19,878 nucleotides of DNA, from NCBI GenBank assembly GCA_949283445.1, contig CASDTD010000257.1, positions 1 through 19,878 of the forward strand, written 5' to 3'. The DNA comes from an uncultured Coriobacteriia bacterium (GTDB lineage: Bacteria; Actinomycetota; Coriobacteriia; Coriobacteriales; QAMH01). Below are positions 1-6,652 of the stretch, in pieces (within the stretch, counting starts at the first letter, position 1; each line of letters opens with the position of its first letter). Made by a program: the position numbers and the translations under genes. The notes beneath the pieces were generated by a model, which saw only the letters and a program-made list of their open reading frames with translations, was not told the DNA's origin and did no database searches.

Positions 1-489
1 GGCGCCGGCGTCATCCCCATCATCTTCGCGTCTGCACTGCTCTACATCCCCGCGCAGATTTCTGCGTTCTTCAGCGACGCGGCCTGGCTGCAGGCTGTGG
101 CGGCGTTCTGCTCGAGGGGCTGGGGCAACTGGGTGCTCACCTTCATCCTGATCGTGTTCTTCGCGTACTTCTACACGTCGATGATCTATCACCCGCAGGA
201 GACGGCCGACAACCTGAAGAACAGCGGTGGCTTCATCCCGGGCGTGCGTCCGGGTGGCGCGACGGTCCAGTATCTCCAGGACGTCATCAAGCGCATTACC
301 CTGCCGGGCGCCATGTTCTTGGCTGCGGTCGCCATCATCCCGTCGATCTTCTATTCGTTTACGGATAATACGTTGATTCAGCTGTTCGGCGGCACTTCGG
401 TCTTGATTATGGTGGGCGTTGCGCTCGATACTATGACCAAGCTGGAAAGCCAGCTGAAGATGCACAACTATGACGGCTTCTTCAAATAA
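1..489 (+). CDS. secY: Preprotein translocase subunit SecY, C-terminal part (5' end outside window)
   Basis: The reading frame is open from base 1 and ends with TAA at 487-489, giving the last 162 residues of SecY, the channel-forming subunit of the Sec translocon in the cytoplasmic membrane. The first residues (GAGVIPIIFASALLYIP) match the conserved start of transmembrane helix 7. Next come helix 8, the cytoplasmic loop with the signature HPQETADNLKNSGGFIPGVRPG-like stretch (about residues 64-85), whose conserved basic residues contact SecA and the ribosome, and then helices 9 and 10. The cytoplasmic tail after helix 10 is short and ends in DGFFK. adk starts 24 bases downstream, the usual secY-adk-map order, so the genes are probably cotranscribed. 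Identification is secure; only the start is missing. Confidence 0.97.
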   Translation, partial: GAGVIPIIFASALLYIPAQISAFFSDAAWLQAVAAFCSRGWGNWVLTFILIVFFAYFYTSMIYHPQETADNLKNSGGFIPGVRPGGATVQYLQDVIKRITLPGAMFLAAVAIIPSIFYSFTDNTLIQLFGGTSVLIMVGVALDTMTKLESQLKMHNYDGFFK

Positions 490-513
490 GCCCACCGATT
501 GGAGAGTGTTTCT

Positions 514-1140
514 ATGAACATCGTGCTTCTGGGCGCTCCCGGTGCCGGCAAAGGCACCCAGTCCGCCAAACTCGTCGAGGAATACGGTTTCAACCATCTT
601 TCGACGGGCGATTTGCTGAGGGCTGCCGTGAAGGAGGGTACCGAGCTGGGCAAGAAGGCCAAAGGCTACATGGATGCCGGCGAGCTGGTTCCCGACGAGG
701 TCGTCATCGGCTTGGTGGAAGAGAAGCTCCAGGCAGACCCGGATGCTTCCTACTTGCTCGACGGCTTTCCGCGCACGCCCGCGCAGGCGGTCGCCCTGGA
801 CGGCGTGCTGTCCTCGCTGGGCAAGAAGCTCGACTACGCCATCGCGCTCGAAGTCGACAACGAGGTCGTCGTCAAGCGCATGAGCGAGCGCCGCGTCTGC
901 CGTGACTGCGGCTTCCCAGGCACGACGGCGACGGGCGCTACCTGCCCCAGCTGCGGTGGCGAGATGTACCAGCGCGAAGACGACAACGAGGACACGGTGC
1001 GCAACCGCCTCGAGGTCTATGACAAGTCCACGACGCCGCTCGTCGACTATTACCGTGGCAACGGCATCTTGGTCGAGCTGGACGGCAACCGCACGCCCGA
1101 CGAGGTCTTCGCTTCCATCAAGGAGACCATCGCCTCATGA
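514..1140 (+). CDS. adk: Adenylate kinase, zinc-binding LID form
   Basis: This cytoplasmic enzyme of 208 residues converts AMP and ATP to two ADP. The P-loop GAPGAGKGTQ lies at residues 7-16, and the AMP-binding and DGFPRT motifs follow. The LID carries four cysteines (Cys129, Cys132, Cys144, Cys147) in a CxxC-x11-CxxC arrangement, the structural zinc site typical of many Gram-positive adenylate kinases and absent from the E. coli enzyme. The ATG at 514 was chosen over an upstream in-frame TTG at 499. It has a GGAGAG ribosome-binding site seven bases before it and gives the standard MNIVLLGAPGAGKG N-terminus. The stop codon overlaps the map start (ATGA), indicating translational coupling. Confidence 0.97.
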   Translation: MNIVLLGAPGAGKGTQSAKLVEEYGFNHLSTGDLLRAAVKEGTELGKKAKGYMDAGELVPDEVVIGLVEEKLQADPDASYLLDGFPRTPAQAVALDGVLSSLGKKLDYAIALEVDNEVVVKRMSERRVCRDCGFPGTTATGATCPSCGGEMYQREDDNEDTVRNRLEVYDKSTTPLVDYYRGNGILVELDGNRTPDEVFASIKETIAS

Positions 1141-1907
1141 GACGCCGTGATGTGCAGGGCATCGTCTACAAGACTCCTGCGCAGATCGAGGAAATGAAAG
1201 AAGCGGGGCGCCTGAGTGCACGGGTGCTCCGCAAGCTCGGCGAGATAATCGAGCCCGGCATGACCACGCTGGAGCTTGACGAATACGCCGAAAAGCTCAT
1301 AGCCCTTGAAGGGGGAAAGCCCTCCTTCAAGGGCTATGGCGGTTTTCCGGGCACGATCTGCGCTTCGCCCAACGAGATGGTCGTGCATGGCATTCCCAGC
1401 TCGTCCGTTGTTTTGCAAGAGGGCGATATCCTTTCCATCGACACGGGTGCCACGGTGAACGGCTGGGTGGGCGACAATGCCTGGACCTTTCCCGTGGGAA
1501 ACATCGACGCCGAAAAGCAACAGCTCCTTGCGGTAACCGAAGCAGCGCTTTGGGCGGGCATCGAACAGGCGGTCGTGGGAAACCATCTGGGCGATGTCGG
1601 CGTGGCCATTCAGGAAGTCGCCGAAAGCCACGGGTTTTCGGTTATCCGCGAATACGTGGGACATGGCATCGGGCGCAAGATGCACGAGCCGCCGCATGTA
1701 CCGAATTACGGCAAGAAGGGCAGGGGGCTGGTGCTCGAGCCCGGGCTGGTCATCGCCATCGAGCCCATGATTGCCGCCGGCAAACGCAAGGTCCACACGC
1801 TGCGCGACGGCTGGGGCGTGGTAACCAACGACCGCAGGCCAGCTGCGCATTTCGAGAAGACCATTGCGGTTACCGAAGACGGACCGGTCATTATCACTGC
1901 CGAATAA
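1137..1907 (+). CDS. map: Type I methionine aminopeptidase
   Basis: This protein of 256 residues removes the N-terminal methionine from nascent proteins. All five metal ligands of the pita-bread fold are present: Asp102 (in SIDTG), Asp113 (in GDNAWTF), His176 (in YVGHGIGR), Glu209 (in AIEPM) and Glu240 (in HFEKT). Their spacing matches the E. coli enzyme. There is no N-terminal SH3-binding zinc-finger extension, so it is the short bacterial class. The ATG overlaps the adk stop as ATGA, with AAGGAG eleven bases upstream. A GTG at 1152 would give a more typical N-terminus but lacks a clear ribosome-binding site. It follows adk in the conserved secY-adk-map-infA order. Confidence 0.96.
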   Translation: MRRRDVQGIVYKTPAQIEEMKEAGRLSARVLRKLGEIIEPGMTTLELDEYAEKLIALEGGKPSFKGYGGFPGTICASPNEMVVHGIPSSSVVLQEGDILSIDTGATVNGWVGDNAWTFPVGNIDAEKQQLLAVTEAALWAGIEQAVVGNHLGDVGVAIQEVAESHGFSVIREYVGHGIGRKMHEPPHVPNYGKKGRGLVLEPGLVIAIEPMIAAGKRKVHTLRDGWGVVTNDRRPAAHFEKTIAVTEDGPVIITAE

Positions 1908-1919
1908 CATAAAAAAATA

Positions 1920-1952
1920 TTGCGTTTCACTCTTGACTTGCAGTAATATATT
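1920..1952 (+). promoter_or_regulatory. Possible promoter in the AT-rich map-infA gap
   Basis: The 87-base gap between map and infA is markedly AT-rich for this sequence. It holds -10-like TATATT (1947-1952, five of six consensus bases) overlapping TAATAT (1944-1949), and a TTGCGT 18 bases before the latter. A good-looking TTGACT at 1933-1938 has no -10 at proper spacing. An internal promoter serving infA and the downstream ribosomal genes is plausible, but no single pair of boxes is convincing. Confidence 0.35.
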
Positions 1953-1994
1953 CGACTGCGTCTGTCTGAATTCAGAGTGGGAAGCGAAAGAATA

Positions 1995-2213
1995 GTGAGC
2001 AAAGAAGAGGCGATTGAGCTCGAAGGCACGGTCGTTGAGCCGCTGCCGAACGCAACTTTCAAGGTCGAGCTGGAAAACGGGCACCAGGTTCTGGCCCATA
2101 TTTCCGGCAAAATGCGCATGCATTACATCAAGATTCTCCCGGGCGATCGCGTCACGGTGGAGCTTTCCCCGTATGACTTGGATCGTGGCAGAATCACCTA
2201 CCGCTTCAAGTAA
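1995..2213 (+). CDS. infA: Translation initiation factor IF-1
   Basis: IF-1 is a 72-residue S1-like OB-fold protein that binds the 30S A site during initiation. The sequence carries the family core: [10 protein letters not shown], then [19 protein letters not shown], then [15 protein letters not shown] and the final RGRITYRFK. The GTG at 1995 was chosen because it gives the canonical N-terminus [11 protein letters not shown] and exactly 72 residues, the same length as E. coli IF-1. The open frame extends to another GTG at 1977, which would add six unusual residues. GGAAG lies about ten bases before the GTG. A GTG start and a separate AT-rich upstream region hint at expression partly independent of map. 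Confidence 0.96.
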   Translation: MSKEEAIELEGTVVEPLPNATFKVELENGHQVLAHISGKMRMHYIKILPGDRVTVELSPYDLDRGRITYRFK

Positions 2214-2216
2214 GCC

Positions 2217-2234
2217 GGCACGGGCAACCGTGCC
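2217..2234 (+). other. Perfect hairpin with GCAA tetraloop just after infA
   Basis: GGCACGG (2217-2223) and CCGTGCC (2228-2234) form a perfect seven-base-pair stem closed by a GCAA loop, a GNRA-type tetraloop. It starts four bases after the infA stop. No T-tract follows, so it is not a canonical intrinsic terminator. It may protect or attenuate the transcript between infA and rpmJ. Confidence 0.5.
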
Positions 2235-2337
2235 ATATGTTCGCGGGGCCGCACGGCGTGCAGGCTCCCGTTTCCGTGCCTGGGCATTCCGTGCGCCGGC
2301 ACGCTTTGTTGGAAAATTACCGCCTGCGGCTGCGGCG

Positions 2338-2349
2338 TGTATATAGATT
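2338..2349 (+). promoter_or_regulatory. Possible -10 element upstream of rpmJ
   Basis: The 174-base infA-rpmJ gap is long for this operon. It contains TG followed by TATATAGATT at 2338-2349, which resembles an extended -10 region about 40 bases before the rpmJ ATG. No convincing -35 box was found at the right distance. Two further short inverted repeats (2251-2261 and 2290-2303) lie upstream in the same gap. Confidence 0.3.
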
Positions 2350-2387
2350 CGAAGTGGCAAGACACTTTCGGAAAGGTATGGATTGTT

Positions 2388-2501
2388 ATGAAGGTACGTC
2401 CTTCGGTCAAGAAGATGTGCGACAAGTGCAAAGTCATTCGACGCCACGGGAAGGTCTACGTCATCTGTGAGAACCCCCGTCATAAGCAGCGTCAAGGTTA
2501 G
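2388..2501 (+). CDS. rpmJ: 50S ribosomal protein L36 (zinc-binding form)
   Basis: This 37-residue protein is the smallest component of the large ribosomal subunit. It starts [19 protein letters not shown] and ends PRHKQRQG. Cys11, Cys14, Cys27 and His32 form the CCCH zinc ribbon of the C+ type L36; C- paralogues lack these ligands. The length is typical. GGAAAGG lies upstream at 2370-2376, 11 bases before the ATG. A nearby ATG at 2378 is out of frame and leads nowhere. The gene lies in its usual place between infA and rpsM, with 14 bases to the rpsM start. Confidence 0.96.
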   Translation: MKVRPSVKKMCDKCKVIRRHGKVYVICENPRHKQRQG

Positions 2502-2515
2502 GAAGAGGAGCGACA

Positions 2516-2887
2516 TTGGCTCGTATACTTGGTGTCGACCTTCCGCGCGAGAAGCGCGTGGAAATTGGTCTGACGTATATCTACGGCATCGGTCTGACTC
2601 GCGCGAAGAAGATCTGCGCTGAGGCAGGCGTCAACCCCGACACGCGCGTGCGCGACCTCACGGAAGAGGAAGTCGTGAAGATGCGTGACATCATCGATGC
2701 CAACTACACGGTGGAAGGCGACTTGCGCCGTGAGACTTCCCAGAACATCAAGCGCCTGATGGAGATTGGCTGCTACCGTGGCCTGCGCCATCGCAAGGGC
2801 CTGCCCGTCCGCGGTCAGCGCACCCACACCAACGCCCGCACCCGCAAGGGTCCGCGCCGTCAGATCGGCGCAAGGAAGAAAGGCTAA
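2516..2887 (+). CDS. rpsM: 30S ribosomal protein S13
   Basis: S13 (123 residues) sits in the head of the small subunit and contacts the P-site tRNA and the large subunit through inter-subunit bridges. The N-terminus [26 protein letters not shown] is the helix-two-turn-helix start of the family. The basic tail [21 protein letters not shown] is the extended C-terminus that reaches the tRNA. The start codon is TTG, supported by AGGAG five bases upstream and by alignment of the N-terminus with the family; no ATG or GTG gives a complete protein. A rare start codon on a highly expressed gene may tune stoichiometry. Confidence 0.96.
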   Translation: MARILGVDLPREKRVEIGLTYIYGIGLTRAKKICAEAGVNPDTRVRDLTEEEVVKMRDIIDANYTVEGDLRRETSQNIKRLMEIGCYRGLRHRKGLPVRGQRTHTNARTRKGPRRQIGARKKG

Positions 2888-2901
2888 GGTGAGGGAGAAC
2901 C

Positions 2902-3300
2902 ATGGCTAAGAAGCAGCAGACCACCACGCGTGTGCGTCGTGCAGACCGCAAGAACATTACCGTCGGCCAGGCGCACATCAAGAGCACGTTCAACAACACG
3001 ATCGTTTCTATCACCGACACGCGCGGCAACGTCATTTCCTGGCAGTCCGCAGGCACCGTCGGTTTCAAGGGCTCCCGCAAGTCCACGCCGTTCGCAGCCC
3101 AGATGGCAGCCGAAAAGGCCGCCAAGATGGCTATGGAGCACGGCCTGAAGAAGGTCGCCGTCTTCGTCAAGGGCCCGGGTTCCGGCCGCGAGACGGCAAT
3201 CCGCTCGCTGCAGGCCGCCGGCCTCGAGGTCGCGAGCATCCAAGACTGCACGCCCATCCCGCACAACGGTTGCCGCCAGGTCAAGCGTCGTCGCGTTTAG
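2902..3300 (+). CDS. rpsK: 30S ribosomal protein S11
   Basis: S11 (132 residues) lies on the platform of the 30S subunit and helps shape the E site and the Shine-Dalgarno helix region. Family signatures are visible: [16 protein letters not shown] near residues 25-40, [21 protein letters not shown] in the middle, and TPIPHNGCR near the end. The usual CRPPKRRRV terminus reads CRQVKRRRV here, a mild variant. The N-terminus has the typical basic extension. The gene is 14 bases after rpsM and has a GAGGGAG ribosome-binding site. Confidence 0.97.
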   Translation: MAKKQQTTTRVRRADRKNITVGQAHIKSTFNNTIVSITDTRGNVISWQSAGTVGFKGSRKSTPFAAQMAAEKAAKMAMEHGLKKVAVFVKGPGSGRETAIRSLQAAGLEVASIQDCTPIPHNGCRQVKRRRV

Positions 3301-3319
3301 TTGGAAGGATATTTAGGTT

Positions 3320-3913
3320 ATGGCAATTAACAGGACCCCAGTCCTGAAGAGGTGCAGGCAGCTTGGTCTGGACCCCTCCGTCCTGGGCTATTCCAAAGAG
3401 TCTCATAGGCAGCCGTCCCATCGCCGCCGCCAGGAGAGCGAGTACGGCATGCAGCTTCGCGAGAAGCAGAAGGCCAAGTTCATCTACGGCGTGCTGGAAA
3501 AGCAGTTCCACGCGTATTACGAGAAGGCTCGTCGCATGCGTGGCCGCACGGGCGAGAACCTGATGCAGATTCTCGAGTCCCGTCTGGACAACGTCGTGTT
3601 CCGTCTGGGCTTCGCCCGCACGCGCAAGGAAGCGCGTCAGACGGTCACCCACGGTCATATTCTGGTTAACGGCAAGCGTGTCGACATCCCGTCGTACCGC
3701 GTCAAGGCCGGCGACCTGATCTCTGTCAGCCCCAAAGCCGCCGAGCTGCTCGTCATCAAGAGCGCGCTCATCTCCAACGAGAGCGTCCAGGTTCCGGCTT
3801 GGCTCGAGGTCGATATCGAGAAGCTGCAGGGCAACGTCATTTCTCTGCCGACGCGTGACCAGATCGATCTGGATATCCAGGAGCAGCTCATCGTCGAGCT
3901 CTACTCGAAGTAA
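3320..3913 (+). CDS. rpsD: 30S ribosomal protein S4 (zinc-free form)
   Basis: S4 (197 residues) is a primary 16S rRNA-binding protein that nucleates 30S assembly and in many bacteria represses its own operon. The N-terminal domain covers roughly residues 1-85. The S4 RNA-binding domain follows at about 86-150, with RLDNVVFRLGFARTRKEARQ and the HGHILVNGKRVDIPS motif. The N-terminus has only one cysteine (Cys12) instead of the zinc-binding cluster of C+ S4 proteins, so it is the C- form, while L36 next door keeps its zinc site. The start is supported by GGAAGGA upstream. It sits 19 bases after rpsK and 51 before rpoA. Confidence 0.97.
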   Translation: MAINRTPVLKRCRQLGLDPSVLGYSKESHRQPSHRRRQESEYGMQLREKQKAKFIYGVLEKQFHAYYEKARRMRGRTGENLMQILESRLDNVVFRLGFARTRKEARQTVTHGHILVNGKRVDIPSYRVKAGDLISVSPKAAELLVIKSALISNESVQVPAWLEVDIEKLQGNVISLPTRDQIDLDIQEQLIVELYSK

Positions 3914-3964
3914 TGAGCATGCTGCCTGTCCTATCCGGTACAAGTCTCAAGGAGGCTTATTTAT

Positions 3965-4906
3965 ATGACTGAGTTCATGAGGCCCAAGATCACTGTTGAG
4001 CAAGTGGATGACAATATCGCGCGTTTCATCATGGAACCGCTCGAGCGTGGCTACGGCCAGACGCTCGGCAACAGCATGCGCCGCGTGTTGCTGTCCTCCC
4101 TGGATGGTGCCGCTGCAACAGCCATCAAGATTGAAGGCGTGCAGCATGAGTTCACGGTCGCCCCGGGTGTAGTGGAAGATGTCACTGACATCGTTCTCAA
4201 CATCAAGGGTCTCGTCTTCGCGTCGTTCGGCGGTGGCGAAGAGGCAACTGCCACGCTTTCCGCAGAAGGCCCCTGCGTCGTCACGGGCGCCGATCTGGAG
4301 GTTCCGACTGAGTTCCAGCTCATCAACCCCGATCACGTTATCGCGACGCTCGCCGAAGGCGCACAGCTCGAGATGACCATCCGCATCGGCGTGGGGCGTG
4401 GCTATGTCCCGGCCGAGCGCAACAAGCGTCCCGAGGACCCGATCGGCATTATCCACGTCGACTCGCTGTTCTCGCCGATTCGCCGTTGCACCATGGATGT
4501 CACCGACACTCGTGTTGCTCAGCGCACCGACTATGACAAGCTGATCCTTGAGGTCGAGACGAACGGCGCCATCAGCCCGACCGACGCCGTTTGCCAATCC
4601 GCGAATATCATCAGCCAGCATATGGCCGCCTTCCTCATGCTCGACGAGAACGCCGAGAGCGAGGAAGTCGAGAGCATCTTCGCTCCCGAGGGCCCGAGCA
4701 AGAACACCGAGCTCGAGAAGCAGATCGAGGATCTGGACCTCTCCGTCCGCTCCTACAACTGCCTCAAGCGTGCCGGCATTCACTCGGTTCGCCAGCTGGT
4801 CGAATATTCCGAGAACGATTTGCTTAACATTCGCAACTTCGGCGCGAAGTCGATTGAAGAGGTCAAGGACAAGCTTCAGTCGATGGACCTGAGCCTGAAG
4901 CAGTAA
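3965..4906 (+). CDS. rpoA: DNA-directed RNA polymerase subunit alpha
   Basis: The alpha subunit (313 residues) dimerises to scaffold RNA polymerase assembly and uses its C-terminal domain to bind UP elements and activators. The N-terminal domain (about 1-230) contains the dimerisation segment RGYGQTLGNSMRRVLLSSLDG. An acidic flexible linker (about 231-255) follows. The C-terminal domain (about 256-313) has the two helix-hairpin-helix units, including VRSYNCLKRAGIHSV, whose arginine corresponds to the UP-element contact, and NIRNFGAKSIEEVKDKL. The ATG has a strong AAGGAGG nine bases upstream. It sits between rpsD and rplQ as in most bacteria. Confidence 0.97.
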   Translation: MTEFMRPKITVEQVDDNIARFIMEPLERGYGQTLGNSMRRVLLSSLDGAAATAIKIEGVQHEFTVAPGVVEDVTDIVLNIKGLVFASFGGGEEATATLSAEGPCVVTGADLEVPTEFQLINPDHVIATLAEGAQLEMTIRIGVGRGYVPAERNKRPEDPIGIIHVDSLFSPIRRCTMDVTDTRVAQRTDYDKLILEVETNGAISPTDAVCQSANIISQHMAAFLMLDENAESEEVESIFAPEGPSKNTELEKQIEDLDLSVRSYNCLKRAGIHSVRQLVEYSENDLLNIRNFGAKSIEEVKDKLQSMDLSLKQ

Positions 4907-4921
4907 GTAGGAGAAACGCTA

Positions 4922-5464
4922 ATGAGGCATTACAAGAAAGGCCGTAAGCTGGGCACCGACGCCAGCCATACCAAGGCCATGAAGAAGAACCTGGCTGTTG
5001 CGCTGTTCACCAACGACCGCATCAAGACCACGGTTACCCGCGCGAAGGAAGTCCGCCCCCTGGTCGAGAGCATCATCACGTGGGCCAAGAAGGGCGACCT
5101 GCATTCCCGCCGTCTGGCCATCGCCGCTCTGGGCGACAAGGAGCTCGTCCGCGAGGTCTTCGAGAAGGCCGAGCAGGGCATGTGGGCCGACCGCACCGGT
5201 GGCTACACCCGCATCATGAAGCTCGGCCCGCGCAAGGGCGACAACGCCCCCATGGCCATCCTGGAGCTCGTGGAAGAGGCTGTTGCCAAGAAGGCCGCCA
5301 AGAAGGACGAGGAGCCCAAGGAGGAGCCGAAGGCCGTTGCCGAAAAGGCCGAGGAGCCGGCTGAGGCCGAAAAGACCGCTGACGAGGCAACTGAGGAGAC
5401 TGCCGAGCAGACGGCTGAGGAGGAAGTCCCCGCTGAGGAGGCCGAGGAGAAGAAGGCCGAATAG
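4922..5464 (+). CDS. rplQ: 50S ribosomal protein L17 with long acidic C-terminal tail
   Basis: L17 is a large-subunit protein near the exit-tunnel side. Residues 1 to about 118 form the conserved core: MRHYKKGRKLGTDASHTKAM, then RIKTTVTRAKEVRPLVE, then GGYTRIMKLGPRKGDNAPMA. After the core there is a low-complexity tail of about 60 residues rich in Glu, Ala and Lys, giving 180 residues against about 116-130 in E. coli-type proteins. Similar extensions are known in Actinobacteria. The tail is encoded by repetitive GCCGAGGAG-like triplets, which could change length by replication slippage. The gene is 15 bases after rpoA, with AGGAGA upstream. Confidence 0.96.
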   Translation: MRHYKKGRKLGTDASHTKAMKKNLAVALFTNDRIKTTVTRAKEVRPLVESIITWAKKGDLHSRRLAIAALGDKELVREVFEKAEQGMWADRTGGYTRIMKLGPRKGDNAPMAILELVEEAVAKKAAKKDEEPKEEPKAVAEKAEEPAEAEKTADEATEETAEQTAEEEVPAEEAEEKKAE

Positions 5465-5495
5465 GCTTTCTGTTACGTTCGTTTGAGAGGTGGGC

Positions 5496-6335
5496 ATGGC
5501 ATCGGTTCTGGCGTTTGGCGCGTACGTTCCCGCTGAAAGCCCCGTCCATGCCCTGAACGCGCAGGTCAAGATTGTCTTGGCCTGCGTTTTTTCTATTTCC
5601 GTGTTCCTTGTCGAGACATGGGCGGGCATTGGCCTTGTCACGGCGCTGGTCGCCGCGCTCTACGCAATCGGGCGCGTCCCCGTGGGCAACGCGCTGCGGG
5701 GGCTCGTCCCGGTGACGTTCATCCTGGCGTTCACCGTCATCGTGCACGCGTTCAGCATCAACATCGGCAGCGAGGCCGCGCCGGGCTTGAGCCAGGCGGG
5801 TTCGCTGGGGCTTGACCAGGAGTGGGTGCTGTTCGGCACCTTCGGCGTCACGCTCGACGGCCTTGTGCGCGGGCTGTTTTTCGCCCTGCGCATCGCGCTG
5901 CTCGTGGCCATCTGCTCGCTGCTCACGTTCACCACGTCCATGATCGCGCTCACAGACGGCATGCTCAAGCTGCTCGCTCCGCTGCGCAGGCTCAGGGTCC
6001 CCATCGACGACATCGCGATGATGGTGTCCATTGCCTTGCGCTTCATCCCGACGACGGCGGCCGAGGCCCGCACGGTGCAGATGGCGCAGAAGGCGCGTTG
6101 CGCAGACTTCGACGACGGCAACGTGCTCAAGCGGGTCAAGTCATGGGTCCCCGTGCTGGTTCCGCTGTTCGTGCGCCTGTTTCACCGCGCTGACGAGCTT
6201 GCCGAGGCGATGGACGCGCGCTGCTATTCCGGCGGCGTGCGCACGCACATGACGCAGAGCGCCGTGCACGCCAAAGACGTTGCGGTGCTGGTTGTGGGGG
6301 CGGCAGTGCTCGTGGCCATCTGCGTGTTTCTGTAG
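5496..6335 (+). CDS. ecfT: Energy-coupling factor transporter transmembrane subunit EcfT
   Basis: EcfT (279 residues) is the integral membrane coupling subunit of ECF vitamin importers; it links substrate-binding S-components to the EcfA ATPase pair. Hydrophobic segments lie at about 24-39, 43-58, 70-86, 125-147 and 260-279. The cytoplasmic region holds the two Ala-Arg-X coupling motifs that dock onto the ATPases: ARC at 200-202 and ARC at 241-243 (EAMDARCYSGG). The ATG at 5496 was chosen over a GTG six bases earlier because GAGAGG is at proper spacing. In many Gram-positives the order is rplQ-ecfA1-ecfA2-ecfT-truA. Here the ATPase genes are missing from this position, so they must be elsewhere. 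The substrate is not evident. Confidence 0.93.
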   Translation: MASVLAFGAYVPAESPVHALNAQVKIVLACVFSISVFLVETWAGIGLVTALVAALYAIGRVPVGNALRGLVPVTFILAFTVIVHAFSINIGSEAAPGLSQAGSLGLDQEWVLFGTFGVTLDGLVRGLFFALRIALLVAICSLLTFTTSMIALTDGMLKLLAPLRRLRVPIDDIAMMVSIALRFIPTTAAEARTVQMAQKARCADFDDGNVLKRVKSWVPVLVPLFVRLFHRADELAEAMDARCYSGGVRTHMTQSAVHAKDVAVLVVGAAVLVAICVFL

Positions 6336-6381
6336 AGCGGCGGCTTTGCCTGCCGGGTGCGCTTGCCAAATTTGCCTGGAG

Positions 6382-6535
6382 CCCGCTTGCCAAAAAACAG
6401 GCTTCTGGTATGCATGAAGAGGCGCTCTGAGGGCCGTGCGAGGCCGAAAAATGCACAAAACATTCGATATGGCTGGCTTTTGAGGTTTGAAACACGGTTT
6501 TTAGGTCACCAAGAGCATGTTTTTTGGCATGGGGG
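6382..6535. repeat. Imperfect 28-base inverted repeat pair enclosing about 100 bases
   Basis: Bases 6382-6409 and the reverse complement of 6508-6535 agree at 23 of 28 positions. The core TGCCAAAAAACA (6388-6399) and TGTTTTTTGGCA (6518-6529) is perfect over 12 bases. The arms enclose 98 bases with no coding capacity. The layout resembles a miniature inverted-repeat element or a long-range RNA stem. No clear target-site duplication was found outside the arms. Confidence 0.55.
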
Positions 6536-6540
6536 TGTGC

Positions 6541-6594
6541 CAGAGCATGAGGGGTCGTCAGAGCATGAGGGGACGTCAGGGGTTGAGGGCGACA
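6541..6594 (+). repeat. 18-base tandem repeat, two good copies and one decayed copy
   Basis: CAGAGCATGAGGGGTCGT (6541-6558) is followed directly by a copy differing at one base (6559-6576) and then by a weakly similar unit (6577-6594, about 10 of 18 bases). AGAGCATG also occurs at 6513-6519 plus flanks, inside the right arm of the inverted repeat. The repeat lies about 60-110 bases before the truA start. Confidence 0.65.
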
Positions 6595-6652
6595 CGGGCA
6601 AGGGCTGAAGGGATGCTTTGCAAAGGAGCCTGAGAGGGGAGAAACGGGCATA

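Larger units (their letters stand above)
6336..6652. other. 317-base intergenic region between ecfT and truA, no gene seen
   Basis: No coding region is supported here. The stretch is less GC-rich than the flanking genes and contains repeats: GCTTGCCAAA twice (6361-6370 and 6385-6394), a long imperfect inverted repeat (6382-6409 with 6508-6535) and an 18-base tandem repeat (6541-6576). A weak hairpin (CGGCGG paired with CCTGCCG) follows the ecfT stop without a T-tract. The region may contain transcription stop and start signals, but no clear promoter could be assigned to truA. Confidence 0.6.

Noticed and set aside
1933..1938. TTGACT as the -35 box of a promoter before infA
   Set aside because: No acceptable -10 box lies 16-19 bases downstream (the candidates read ACTGCG to GCGTCT).
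1050..2516. Minus-strand open frame of 488 codons opposite map, infA and rpmJ
   Set aside because: It runs through three conserved plus-strand genes and two intergenic regions with no family similarity of its own.
6541..6594. CRISPR-like repeat array
   Set aside because: The units are directly adjacent without spacers, only two are well preserved, and no cas gene is nearby.
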